Source of the DNA: Camarhynchus parvulus
Taxonomy: Eukaryota > Chordata > Aves > Passeriformes > Thraupidae
Direction of reading: 5' to 3'
Length of the DNA: 64,000 nt
Assembly (NCBI RefSeq): GCF_901933205.1
Contig: NC_044574.1
Coordinates: forward strand, 45,603,609 to 45,667,608
The position numbers and the translations under genes are program-made. Under the pieces are notes generated by a model, which was given only the letters and a program-made list of their open reading frames with translations, made no database searches and had not been told where the DNA came from. Below are positions 48,491-60,224 of the stretch, in pieces (position 1 is the first letter of the stretch; each line of letters begins with the position of its first letter).

Positions 48491-51400
48491 AACCTGAGGA
48501 GTAAATGGAGTAACTTTCTTCCAGAATAACACAGTGCATTGGGATGCTGACTCAGCGCTAAACATCCAAACACAGAACCAAGGTGAGACATTTCTGACAC
48601 CCTGGAATCTCCCTTTTGCTGCAGTGTGCACTTGCCAGTCCCTGGTACCTGCTTACTTTGTCACCAGAGACCCAGTGCCACTCTTCCACTGGTAGCTTGT
48701 CATCTTACAGCTAGAGGAGAGAGAATGGAGCAAGCAGGCAATTTGCTGTATTTCCCCTCTGCTGTGGACTACAAAAAGAGCAGGAAGACTTGGCAGGACA
48801 GCAGAAGAAGAGAGGGGTGCTGCATGTGTCACTGCATGCTCTTTCACTTTCTTTTTGGCCAAAACTCTATTACTACTGAAACTGCAGCATTCTCTCTGGT
48901 ATGAGGTTTCTGTGCCTGCACAGCTACCTGCACCAGCATGAAGAGTCTAGAAGGAGTATCCCTATCCTTTCAAAAGGTAGCAAAGTGACTGCTCAGGAAT
49001 GTGTGCCCAGCAGAAAACCCCTCTAGGTCTCAGTAAGCCCTAGTTCCTACCCTTCCTTTTGCTCTGCCCAGCCCTCAGCAGAAGAGAGCCTCTGTGAAGA
49101 AGTTTAAGGCAGCTTGAAGCAATATTTTAGCTACCTGTGTTTCAGGTTAAAATCTTTGTTGCAAAGAAATAGCAGAGGAAGAAATCTTTGTTTTTTGCCA
49201 AGGCCCTAAATCTGCTTACAACACAGTAGTCCTGCACATCTCTGTATTTTCACCTTCTTCTCATTTTTACCCAAAAATAACCTTTGGTCTTGATCCTTAA
49301 ACTGGCTGTGTTCACTGTTGTTAGTGTGCACATTCATTATCCCTGTTAACCACTGAGGTACTGCCTAAGGCAGCACACAGCTGTTTTGAGGCACTTTAGT
49401 CCATGCTGCATGCACTGTTTCACTCCATAGGAACTGCACCCCACTGACAACAAAAGGCAACTCTGACACTGAATGAAACCAAGCAGAACTGTCAGTAGCA
49501 TCTTGCATTTCCACTACATCCCCACAAAGGCTGAGGAATGGGGTTTATAATTCTATTAAAATCCAACAATGTAGTATTTTGCCACTGACAACCTCTTGCT
49601 TTCTTTTATTTTAGAAGGGCAGGAGCTGAAAGTGTAATATATTTGATTTATTAGGAAAAAGAATTTTCTTTATTATTTCCCACCTTTTTTTTTCTTACAT
49701 GAGGGGTTGTAACTAATTTCTTTCCTCCTCCACTTTCTAGTGGTGGATTGGAACAGGCTTTGCTCAGCTATTAGAATTATAGGAGTTTTTTATTAGTGGT
49801 CCACAAGTGCACCTCTGCAAAATTAGAAGAAATTTTGAGTGGAAAGAACAAACTTCATTTTCAGATTGGGACAGAATTAGGTTAACATTTTCAGGGCATT
49901 TGTGCTGTATCAAATTATAGGCAAGCACCATTTAACATCCTTAATTCATATATTCCTTCTGTTTTGCACAAAGGTTTCTCAGCTATGTCTTAGGCATTAC
50001 AATCTTGTTAAAGTCAGGGTCTTTAGTACAGAATTTCTTGGACTAAGTTATAGCTGTTCTTCAATTCCAGTCTGTGTTTGGTTTTGCATTTCTTCTGGCT
50101 TGCATTAACTCATATATAAATGATTATGACCACCCTTTCATTCTTTAGAACTGTACTGTTATTGATTATGAATGGGTTTCCAGAGCTTTTGAACAATAGG
50201 GACCACATGTTATTACAGAGTTTGTCTTAGGCATCATGTTCATCTCACTCTAGATGGCATACATCAAGTACATTCATATTAAGTCAAATAACATTGCTTT
50301 GGCTACTACAGACATTATTTACAATGAAGCATGACAGTATGTTATTATATTTGTCTGTCTAGATATTATAATTGCCTGTTAATTAAATTTACTTAATAAA
50401 ATGGATAGAAGCAGCACTGCCATATGGCTAGTCATGTCTCCATGGAACAATGGCTATAGGTACTGAAACTTAAGCTTGGGAATGAACAGCCAACAAGTGT
50501 GTGGCAAAATCTTCCAGGGCCTAGAGACACCAGAACTCAGGCAGAGCCAGGTATGGGAAACTGTGGCACTAGGAGGAATATCTGCCTGAGCCTGGTGCCC
50601 TTCAAAACCAAATCCCACAGGTGCTGGAGGTTACCCCCTACAGGACCCCTCACTCAGCCCAGTCTCTGAGAAGCAGCACATACAGCCCAGCTACTTTTAT
50701 ACCTCTAACTCAAGGTGGGGGAAAACAATATTGTGCACACCTCCTTGAAGGATTGCCAATCCCTGCAGCCAGGAGATGAGGTCATACAGTAAGGAAGGCC
50801 AACAGCAGTTCAACAGAGAGTGCTGGATCTTCTTAGCTCTAATTATTGTGCAGCCCCGTGTAACCAGCTGCTATTCTGCTGTCAGCCACAGCCAATAGTC
50901 AAGACCAAAGAACAGAGATTACACATCCTGTCTCAGCTGCAATCTATTTTTTATGCTACAGCACTTCAGTGACATTCACAGGATATGTCCTAAAAGTGTC
51001 TCACTCCTGCACAATCAAATTAAAGTCATTCAGAAATGGCTCATTTGCTGAAATATAAACATTGCACACAGCTTATATTTGAAAGTGGGATTTTTCTATA
51101 GGGAAAAGTTATTTGCCATGGACTTGACTAATTTTGCAAGTTATCTGTTTATTTATAAAACACAATTCTTTCACATTTACAAATATAGTAATAATACTTA
51201 CCATCTTATCGGCTGCTGTGAGACATAATCCACTAATTCTTCTGAAGTGCCCAGAGATCCTCCAAAGAATGCAATTTGAAAATAAAATTGTCATTAGTAC
51301 ATGTGAGAGGTGTATTATATTAATCTCCACTCTCCATTACACAAATGACTGATTCTGTGTATGAGAGCAAATCTCACCAGATTTTGGTGTACCTCAATGG

Positions 51401-52699
51401 TACCAGGAACCACATTACTCTTACCAGTATTTCTGCTTTATATTCTTTTCTATAAAACAACACCTAAGAATTTCATTCAAAAATAGAAGCCTCACTAGGG
51501 AAAGTAAATTTGTGCACTTGTCAAACCCACAAAAATTATATAATTCCATAACATGAAAGATGTAACAAGTGAATTCACAAAGTAGTATCAGGCACTGCTA
51601 TATACATGCTGAAGGTGATATTGTTGCTTGGACACAACTATTTCTTTTCACTGGATTGCAGGAGAACCCACAGCAACTAAGATCACTAGGCACATCACCT
51701 ACATGCCTAACATTAGAAGGCATTTATAGTCCCAGGATGCAACAGAAATTATAGATTTAAACCTACTTCAAACTAGATGGAGTACCTTCAGACAAGTTGA
51801 ATGCCTCCATGGAAATATTGTCCCAAATTTTGCTCATCCTTGAAGGTGAGTACACTATAAATCAGGAGAGCTAAGCTGGACTTCCATGTCTGCCACAAGA
51901 CTTCAGTATGAACCCCAAGCCAATACCAGACAAAGGATTTTCTGGCATCCCAACCACAGGTAGGGAGCTTGCACCACCTGGAAGCATCCAATCCAACTTG
52001 CAGCTTTGAAAAACTTGTTTCAGTCCCTCTCTGCCCCTGTAAAACGGGGGTCATGTTTCTGTCTCTCATATCATATATAATTGGGGTGCTTAATGCATTG
52101 GGACACTAATCTCAGCCCTTATGAACTAAGGGAGAACAAGCACAATGAGGACACCTCAACAGTGACTACTATGTATCTACATGCTGCTCACAGAGACAAA
52201 GAAAAGCCTCCCCAAAATACACAATTTGGAGTGCCAGTCTGTTGAACAGGCTTGTAAGCTTAAAAAATGCCCCTCTGGGCCCCCATTCTTCTTGTCCCTC
52301 CATAATCTCAACACATATATTCACTACTAGGAAATCAGAAGTGGAAAGAAGGGGCACCTGCTCCAGAGTTTTTGCAAGAAACTTGGCTCAAAACATGTTT
52401 CTAATCCAAGAATTGCATTCTATTTTTTATTACATGCTTTATGCATTCCTAGACCTCACCTAGATTAGAAGTGGATGAGGCAAAGCAAACACACATGCAT
52501 ATACACACAGAGTGCTAGGTGCATTTTTCTGTGTGAGAGTTTGCTTTTCCAGTCTTTCTGCATCTGTAAGCAGGAAGGCTTAAAAACCTTGCAAAGAAAG
52601 TCTGTTCCCATGAGAATTCCTGCCTCACTCTCTGCAGATTAAAAGAAGCAATCTCTGCCTACTGTGCATGGGAATCCCAGTATTTTGGCATGGTTTTAA
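48491..52699. other. Non-coding stretch, no gene recognised
   Basis: About 4.2 kb. A polypyrimidine stretch ending 'ttattttag' near 49613 resembles a splice acceptor, but the following frame closes after a few codons. Part of 50150-50400 is AT-rich and enhancer-like in texture. No exon, RNA gene or transposon is recognised. Confidence 0.45.
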
Positions 52700-53090
52700 C
52701 ATCAGCATCATTAGAAACATTTATTTATTTTAATTGTCACCTTCTATCCTACACTGCCAAATGCAATCAGAATGTCAATTCTTTATCAATGTGAGCTGTT
52801 GACATGGAAACAGATCTGCTGAAATGGAAGCAGTAAGAAAAGATGTGTTACTCCTCCAAGTTATACTTAGAAGTGGTAAATCTGTGTGCGCCAAAATATA
52901 TTTAAATACTCAATAAACTACACAGAAGACATAAACTATTTGGGGTAACAGTCATTTTAGTTGTTTACATCATAGACTGCATTTAGAAAATCTCCAGTGT
53001 TACTATGGTAACAGCTTTTGCTTAAACGTAGTTGTGGACGCACTTAAGGTATGATCTAAATTAACCGGAGATGGCGGAACAAAACTGGGC
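52700..53090. promoter_or_regulatory. Candidate regulatory block with RFX-type X-box
   Basis: AT-rich, non-repetitive sequence leading into a short CpG-containing stretch. It holds an RFX X-box at 52999-53012, 'gttgtttaca' (forkhead-like) near 52960, and a GGAGATGGCGGA word at 53068-53079 that matches most of a YY1 promoter motif. An ATG at 53071 opens a 48-codon frame. The combination resembles a conserved enhancer or a small promoter. No gene is recognised. Confidence 0.35.
52999..53012. promoter_or_regulatory. RFX X-box-like near-palindrome
   Basis: GTTACTATGGTAAC matches the RFX-family consensus GTTNCCATGGNAAC with one mismatch, and is symmetric except for that base. RFX factors drive ciliary and neural genes through such sites. 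Binding here is inferred from the motif only. Confidence 0.6.
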
Positions 53091-54099
53091 AGCAAGTGCT
53101 GAAGGAGTGGCTGGCTGCTTTGTATCAGCCTGTCCTATCTGCTGCAGGCACCAGCAAGGGTACAGTCAGAGTACTGTGGAGCATGGACACCTTGGCTCAT
53201 CCTCGTCCGTGCTCTAAGAGAGCACCTGAAGCAGCTGACAGACTGCACCAGGTAGGTTTTAGAGATAACAAAGGAAAACAGAGCTGCTTATCATCCCCAC
53301 GCAGCTTGTGGTGCATCCCAGAACTGCTTGTTCCCTCCCTCTGGTCACCAGATAGCTAATGGGGAGAGGAGGCAGGCAAATAAAGGACCTTCTAAGAGAG
53401 GCTGGAGGGGTCTTTACATGTCTGGCATAGTTTGTGGCTTTCCTCTTTGAGACCTCTCCCAGGGAAGGGAGCGGAGCTGCAGAAAGGCAAGAGTAGCACA
53501 AGCCTTCTGCCAAAATCTGTGCCTTGGAATGGACACTGCCTGACAATTAACTTCACACAGCTAAGAAACTGTCCTAAAAGATGCAGTGCAGACCTTTGAC
53601 CGGAACTACATTTCCACTAGAAAGATTAAATCTCTCTGCTGCTAAAGCTAGTTTCATAGTCATAGGGAACAAGGCCAGAGGGGCAACTGTGATCTCCTGT
53701 TCTTAATAGGGATTAAAGGAACCTATGGTCTCCTGCACACCTGCCTCCAACCTGAAAGCGAACGGTGAGATGGAGATCACTCAGGAGAAAATTGAAGGAG
53801 AGGCTCCCCTGTCCTCTTGCCAGATGCCAGGGCAAAGGGCAACAGAAGGAAAAGACACATTTGAAGCAACTTCTCTGAGCAGGATCATGGAGGCATTGGA
53901 GCCCGACAATGTTCAAAGCTCATGGATCCCAGCAATGCTGTGAGGCAGTGCAGTTTTGAACTTGCCTAGAGCAACCCACCCCCCACTCCCACTTCGACTG
54001 TGGTATCAAGACATGCAGATTTTTTTCTTCTTTTCTTCCCTTTTCCACTTTTCACATTTCTGCATGATTTGAAACCTCCCAAAAGCCTGTGCGTCAATT
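53091..54099. other. Non-coding stretch, no gene confirmed
   Basis: Mildly GC-richer than its flanks. A donor-like 'caggtaggtt' lies near 53249. Short frames (53096-53359 plus, 53259-53546 minus, 53725-53943 plus) have no recognisable domain. A first exon cannot be excluded but is not supported. Confidence 0.35.
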
Positions 54100-54330
54100 A
54101 ATGAGAGAAGGAAGGAAACACACCATTAATTACACACCGGCCTGTGACATGGACATAGGATATGGCATAACATTCTAAAAATAGTGGGAAGGCCTTCCAT
54201 GTTTAGGTCAAATTCTATTTGAATTCCCATAATAAAGCAGCTGATAGTAAACAATGAAGCATCATTGCATAGCCTAAACAGGTGTTCCAGACAGATCTGC
54301 TATAACTTAATCCACACAACAAAACGCAAA
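54100..54330. promoter_or_regulatory. Candidate conserved non-coding element
   Basis: Non-repetitive block with TCAATTAATGAG near 54093, ATTAATTACAC near 54125, 'aggtcaaattc' near 54206 and AACAGGTGTTCC near 54279. Enhancer-like by texture only. Confidence 0.27.
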
Positions 54331-54436
54331 GCCAAGGAATGTGTGTTTATGTGAGCGTGAGACTAAATAGTGCTTCAAACTTCTGCAGCATTTATCAATC
54401 CAAATTACTCTACATACATATACTAACTTAAATGCT

Positions 54437-54478
54437 TCCATCTGTATTGTTATCTTACTCCATCTGTATTGTTATCTT
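54437..54478. repeat. Tandem duplication, 22-bp period
   Basis: Two consecutive copies of 'tccatctgtattgttatctt' plus two bases. A recent local slippage event. Confidence 0.9.
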
Positions 54479-55733
54479 GTATTTTGGTGAGATTCATGAG
54501 GTGTTGGGTTAGACGCTGGGCCAAATTGCTGATATAACTCTCTGCAGTCAGATGAGGAGACAGGTTGCTGGCTGTCATAGCTGTTCACAGAATTCTGCTT
54601 TTCTTAAATAGGGATGAGGGAACAGAGCTGGAAAAGAAAAGGACCTGTACTGCATGTCTGTAGGTACAACTGCTCTAAACCGCTTTGGCTTCTGAGTGGG
54701 TTAGCATAATATTTCTAGGTCACAGAGGCATGGATATTGGTGGCATACAAACTCCTTGGAATGAGAGACATCGTCTGTCTGAATCTGCTTGTAGGGGAAG
54801 TGGAACACACTGATGAAGGAGGAATAAAAGCATCTTGCTTACACATAGTTTTCAAACAGGAAGTAGTAATTTGCAGATGAGAAGAAAGTTATAGGAAAAA
54901 ACAAGAAAAAACCAAAACAGAAACCCAAACCACGACTTCCCCCAGAAAAAATACTTTTTCTCACACGTATCCACAAAGCCTCTTACCTTCTTCATCCTCT
55001 GGAGAGGCTTGCGGCTGCAAGAAATACATATTGCAGAGGCACAAAGAAAAAAATCATAGTGGAACTATTAGTGCATATTCATACACTTTTGAAACCTGCC
55101 CCAGGGGCAACTTGGCTTCTAGTTAGAAGAAGATCATCATATTTAAAGCCTCATCTGAAAACATGAATTATGATCTTATTCCATACTAACAGCAATAGAA
55201 GCAGCACCTTCTGTCTATGTCTCCATCTTCAACATTAGAAACCAAAGGAACTGTTTTCTAATGTCCCTTAAACATCTGAGGAGCAGATGGATCTTGAAAG
55301 CCTCAGTCTTTTGATCCTACATAAATTGGATGCTTTTGACAATGTGACCCAGAATTTTCATGTCAGTCCAAGGAAAACAATCTAAAATAGAAGATAATTT
55401 TGATTTTCCTCCTGACTCAGCAAAGAAGATAATCAGAAATGGAAAGTGAGTGTTCTTGAGGGTAAATATACCTGCTGTAATGCTACTGCCAACTGAATTA
55501 AGGTTTGCCTGCTGCAGAAGGGCGTATGCTAACTTGGCTGAAGGAAAAGTAAGATTTGTCAGGTTTCAGAAGTCTCTGGTGATCCTTTCTATGTTATAAT
55601 TCAGTATTTTAGAGTATAAAAACCAGGAAGGAACGGAACGGAAGGGAATTATTTCCTCTGCCTTTGGTTATAACTGAGAGCAATAAAAGAATACAGTAGC
55701 ACCACAAGAAACTGAGGCAAGCGGGTTCTTTTC
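54479..55733. other. Non-coding stretch, no gene recognised
   Basis: No exon or transposon recognised. A short GGAAC/GGAAG-type run lies at about 55627-55648. Confidence 0.45.
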
Positions 55734-55835
55734 ACAGAATGGTTGCGGTTGGAAAGCACCTCTGAAGATGATCAAATGCAACACCCCTGCTTAAGCAGGT
55801 TCATCTAGAACCCACATCATATCCAAATGACTCCT
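55734..55835 (-). mobile_element. CR1 LINE, 3'-end fragment
   Basis: The start 'cacagaatggttgcggttgga' followed by 'cacctctgaagatgatcaaa', 'tgcaacacccctgcttaagc' and 'aggttcatctagaa' is the antisense of a CR1 3' terminus of the subtype with CTGCTAAAGCAGGTTCACCTAGA. Only about 100 bp remains recognisable. It is more diverged than the fragment at 27.4 kb. Confidence 0.88.
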
Positions 55836-56109
55836 CCTACTGACTGGTAATATGAAGCAGCTTATTTTCTCAGGTGCTCTTCAGTCTAAACACTACTTCC
55901 ACCTCTGGAACTGGAAGAATTCCTTATGTCAAGCAAGCACAGACAAGCTATCATCCAGCAGTGATAGCTCAACACTGATTGAAAGTCTCATTCATCAGGG
56001 GGAAGAATTGCAGGATTTCTTTTTAAATTAACACAAAGGAAAAAAAAAAAGATATTTGTCCAGACCCAGCTGCTTTTTCATTCCTCCAGCAGCTGCTAGT
56101 TTGAGAGAA

Positions 56110-56700
56110 TTTTAAACGGTTGCCCTTTATGAAATGAATTGGTAATCACAGCCCTGTGCCTCACACACGGCAGACTGGTAACAGGATAAAGCCTTTCACC
56201 TCAAAGGCCGTGGTTCAAATTCAGCATAATCCTCAACTTCATAAACACCATCACTACATGATGGGCATTTGATTGTTATCATACAACAAATCAGGTGTTT
56301 TTCCTAGTAGAAAAGTATTCATGCCATAGACAACATACTAATTATTGTCACTAATTAGCAGCACTCTTGGCAGTGGCAGTAAAGAGACCTGTAGAAAATT
56401 GCCCATTTGTTCATCCCTTGGGGGTTGTCATCTCAAGGCAGGGAGTCAGGCCCTTCAGTCATTGTGGTGCTTCTTATAGCTCTTTCCCACCCCGGGTACA
56501 TTTTGCGGGTAGGCAGAGTTCAGCCTCCAGAGCTGCCAATCTCCACTTTTATTACCGTTAAATTACTTTTGTTTCAAATGCTGGAGGCAACTTTGAATGC
56601 CGGCTCTAATTAGATTGTAATTGTTTGGAGATCTGAGCAATTGTGGCAGATTTGGGTGGAGACTTTGGTGGCTTTTAATATCTGTTCAAATAGGTTTCAC
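56110..56700. promoter_or_regulatory. Candidate conserved non-coding region with tRNA-like piece
   Basis: Non-repetitive block. The part from about 56350 holds spaced words typical of enhancers: TTAGCAGCACTC near 56352, TATTACCGTTAAATTAC near 56548 and CTCTAATTAGATTGTAATTG near 56604. A tRNA-like segment is described separately. Conservation is not testable here. Confidence 0.3.
56170..56222 (+). repeat. tRNA-like segment, possible ancient SINE relic
   Basis: A perfect 6-bp stem GCCTTT/AAAGGC around 'cacctc' is followed by GTGGTTCAAATTC, one base away from the pol III B-box consensus GGTTCRANTCC. Upstream 'actggtaacaggat' resembles a D-arm. The acceptor stem and a full T-arm do not pair, so this is not a working tRNA. 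It could be the head of an old tRNA-derived SINE, or chance. Confidence 0.3.
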
Positions 56701-56879
56701 AAGCACAAAACCTGCAGCTGCTTGTAACACTGGGCATTTTCTCAAAAAAATTATACTATTGACCATCTAAACCAGGCAGGAGAAATTTTGGATTTCAGTG
56801 TGTGGAGTGATCTGCAAAATCCTTGTCCAAGCAGGCAGCTTCACAGGTCAGGCAGTTTTCAAGATCCCAGGATGTTTTG

Positions 56880-56941
56880 GTACAAACAGAAGAAGGTGAG
56901 TTTAATTAGGAATAAATATTTTTGTACAAACAGAAGAAGGT
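56880..56941. repeat. Direct repeat of an 18-bp word, 44-bp period
   Basis: GTACAAACAGAAGAAGGT occurs at 56880-56897 and again, exactly, at 56924-56941. The intervening 26 bp is AT-rich. Probably a local duplication. Confidence 0.92.
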
Positions 56942-56975
56942 ACACTGACCTAAGCAAGAACCCGCAGCAGAAAAG

Positions 56976-57036
56976 ATACATATACACATATATAGAGAGA
57001 TAGATATAGATACATATAGATATAGCTATACATATC
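56976..57036. repeat. Imperfect (ATAGAT)/(ATAC) simple repeat
   Basis: A run of ATA-, AGAT- and CATA- words without a single pure unit. Low-complexity, decayed microsatellite. Confidence 0.85.
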
Positions 57037-60000
57037 ACCATATTTTCAGAACTATATAAAGCCACGCACTAAAAAGAAAAAAAATTCAAATATACATAGG
57101 AGTGAATCCCAACGTTTAGCACTAGAAACCTTATCTTTCCCTTAAGAGAAAAATACTCATGAACAGTCCAGAAACTCCATGCCCTGTTGCTGAATACCAT
57201 TATTGCTCTTCCTTCAGGAAGCCACAGACTCCCTCAACACTTCGACCCCCTCTAATATAACGCAGTCCAGAGATCTGCAGGGAAATCCTAAGGATCTGAG
57301 AGGGAACATTTAAAGGCCAAGGAGCTTCTGCTAGGAGACCCTGAGCTTTCACGTAATCTCCTGAGATCTACCTGTCATAATGACAACATTACCTCTTCAC
57401 GCAGCTCCAGGGAGTGCTGTGCAAATATTGGATTATCTGGTTCAATGGCTAAACAAAAAACAATCATGGGCAGAAAAAATTTCAGTTGAATCTACCTGAA
57501 ATAAAAGCTAAGAGGGTGGTTTGGCTAAGGGAAAGAAAAAGCACACCAAACAAAAAAATACAACAGAGGAGGAAATGTTTGCCTTAAAAATAGCAAAATA
57601 TTTACTGCTCCCTATTATTTACTCTGCTCCTTATTTTTAACCTGAAAAGGAAAAAAATGCCCACAAAATTAATTTTTTAAAATATTTTCTTTTATGCTTT
57701 TCTTTGATTTGGGGGAGATTTTTTTTGTAAGAAACATCACCAAATTTCATGTCATACCAAAGCAGATCTTCCCTCCCTGAGAGAAAACCTACTACTTAGA
57801 ACACTTTGCTGAGCTCTAGCTACAGGAAGAACTGTAGAGGCTGAACTCCAGAGATCTAATGACCACAGTTTTGTCTAAGAAGAATCAAGTTTTTAAGTAA
57901 GAAAATTCACCAGTTCCACCAGTATGAATCAAAAATGTGACTGATGGATTTTTTTTTTCCCACAAAGCAGACCAAATATCATCCTTTGAAGGACAGACAA
58001 GCAGCCTCACTTACCATAAGTAGTGACCCCTTCTTTCAGTTCTCCTGTAAGCTCCTGCTGCAGTACCCATGGGAAATGAAAGGTACAGATGGATTCCACT
58101 GGTGGCAGTAAAGTCCATGAGATACCACAGCCACATTTCCACAAGTTTCAGTAGCTTGTTGCATGTGCGGCTGGCAGAAAGCACACCTGGAAACTCCTGT
58201 GTGTCTCAGTTATCCTACCGCTCTATGAGGACTGGTGGGGTTGGTGGCTGGCTCCTTCCCTTCCGCAGAATCAGCTAAATCGGATTCAAGAGCTTCTGCA
58301 GCCAAACTGACTTTATTATATACCAAGAGATACCCTCTAATACATACACCAAAATTAGAATTAAATTTGCTCAGGAGGAAAAAAGAGAAAAAAGTTCCTA
58401 AGTCCTCAGACTTCTGCATTCAGCACATACGTACTACAACTGCAACCACTAAGAACAAGCAACAACAGTCACTAGAGGAAACAGATATGTAAGTGGATAT
58501 ACACAAAAATTGAAGCAAAATTTGCTCAGAATGACAGAAGTGGAAAAGATTCAGAAGTGTTCAAGTCAATCCCAAATCAATACAGTCCAGTCCCCCAGAC
58601 TTTATTAAGCGGCTGTTGACTATATCAGGGTCAATGCAAAGAAAGAGAAAAGCTATTTAAATGCAGAAAATAGTCAGAAAATTCTGTAAAGCAAACTTCC
58701 TTAAGGTATATGATAAACAATCCTCTCTAGGTGGCCACTAGAAGAAAAACAGAAGTATTTGAGAATGGAATACTCTTGGATGACAAGTTTACCTCATGTC
58801 CAAATGGAGAAACAGAGGAGCAGACTAGTCTAGTTTCTCCTCATGACTGTTCCAGACTCATGTAAAGGTCAAAGATTCCTTGTCCCAGTTCAGTACACAG
58901 CTATTTGCTGGGATCAGGGAGCACGTTAAAGTGAATGGATGGGAGAAACCTTCACTGATCCCACTAGCACCATCAAGAGCCCAGTCCTGTCAGAAATGGC
59001 ACTACTACCCGTTGTAAAGGACTGAAAGAGTCCTTACAATACACTATGGCGCAAGCAATCAGCAGAAGGTGTAATCTATGGCACCAGTGACTACAGGACC
59101 CACCTAGAGATATAAATCTGCCCTGAAGGCACAGAACTGCCAAAGAGCATGTCCATTAATCTTGTTTCAATAGCTTACAGCACAAATCAAGAGACGTGCA
59201 AAGGCAGGGCTCTGTAAAGACAGTCCATGTCTATAGCGCGTCTGGCAGTGCATCTAATATTGTAATTCTACATCTAAGGATCAGATTGTGGGGACTCTGC
59301 CTTTAAGACATCATTAAAACCTTTACATACATTCACACCTCACACAGGCTCAGGGACCTCACTCCCTCCTTAGCCATGTTCAGCTAGAGAGCAGCAGTTG
59401 CAAGAGGAAGAACATCTGCTCCTCAGAAACTCTGCGTATTGCAGCTGAAAGCAAGGTGCCTGCCTTATTCACCACCACTTCATTATCTTTATTTCTCTGA
59501 CAGTCAGCTAGATCTGTTCACAGAAACGCACAATGCTTTTGTGCCACACAGCTCTTCTTTCAGCAGAGTTAACTCTAGATTTACATCTGTTTAAAATGAA
59601 TGTGGGAACAACCATAGAGTCCAAACCTTTAAAGATGAGGTTGAACAATTCATCTTTCTACTTCTGGCAAACCTGCAGAAGCACACCATCCCTAGCAGGA
59701 TGAATTTGTGTGCTCACAGGGAAAGAAAAAAATGAGTGCCTACATGAAGACAGAGACAGATAGCGGTCATCTGATAAGCCAGCCCGAGAGCAGGGCTTAG
59801 AGCAGCAGGCAAATCCTGGTATCTCTGCCCCGTTGTCCCAAACACATACACACATTGCAATGACTCCAGCACTTGAGGTCCAGGGGCCCTGCACAGCCCA
59901 GGAGCAAAATCAATGTGCACCCTTTGTTCAGAGAGTGCATAGAGCAAAGGAACTCTACCTCTCAGACAGAACCCGGGTAGATGCTACAGGAAGGAAGAGA

Positions 60001-60224
60001 TGGCTCTTGGCAGCTTCTCCTGCTGACCAGCGGCCATGCTGAACCCCTCAACTCTTCTCCTGAGCCATGCCAAAAGAGTGCCAATACAACCTGGACAGTC
60101 ACTGGTGTTGTTACTAGCAGCACGGGTACCCACACATACACGGGCTTGGAGCCGGATCCAGTTGCTCCAATTCTTCCCTCAAACACCACCCAGCCACAAG
60201 CAGCACCTGCAGCAAAACACTGCC
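57037..60224. other. Non-coding stretch, possible LTR-like segment
   Basis: No exon recognised over 3.2 kb. Between about 58200 and 58900 the minus strand has two AATAAAG polyadenylation-type words (58311-58317 and 58600-58606) and an imperfect direct repeat (58351-58376 and 58506-58530). These features could belong to an old solo LTR, but no terminal TG...CA or target duplication was identified. A hairpin at 59012-59040 is listed separately. Confidence 0.35.
59012..59040. other. Near-perfect short hairpin
   Basis: TTGTAAAGGACT and AGTCCTTACAA pair across a 5-base spacer, with one bulged A. The stem is too short for a microRNA precursor and no T-run follows. Confidence 0.85.

Noticed and set aside
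49590..49640. Acceptor-like polypyrimidine tract ending TTTTAG
   Set aside because: The downstream frames close within a few codons and no donor is evident.
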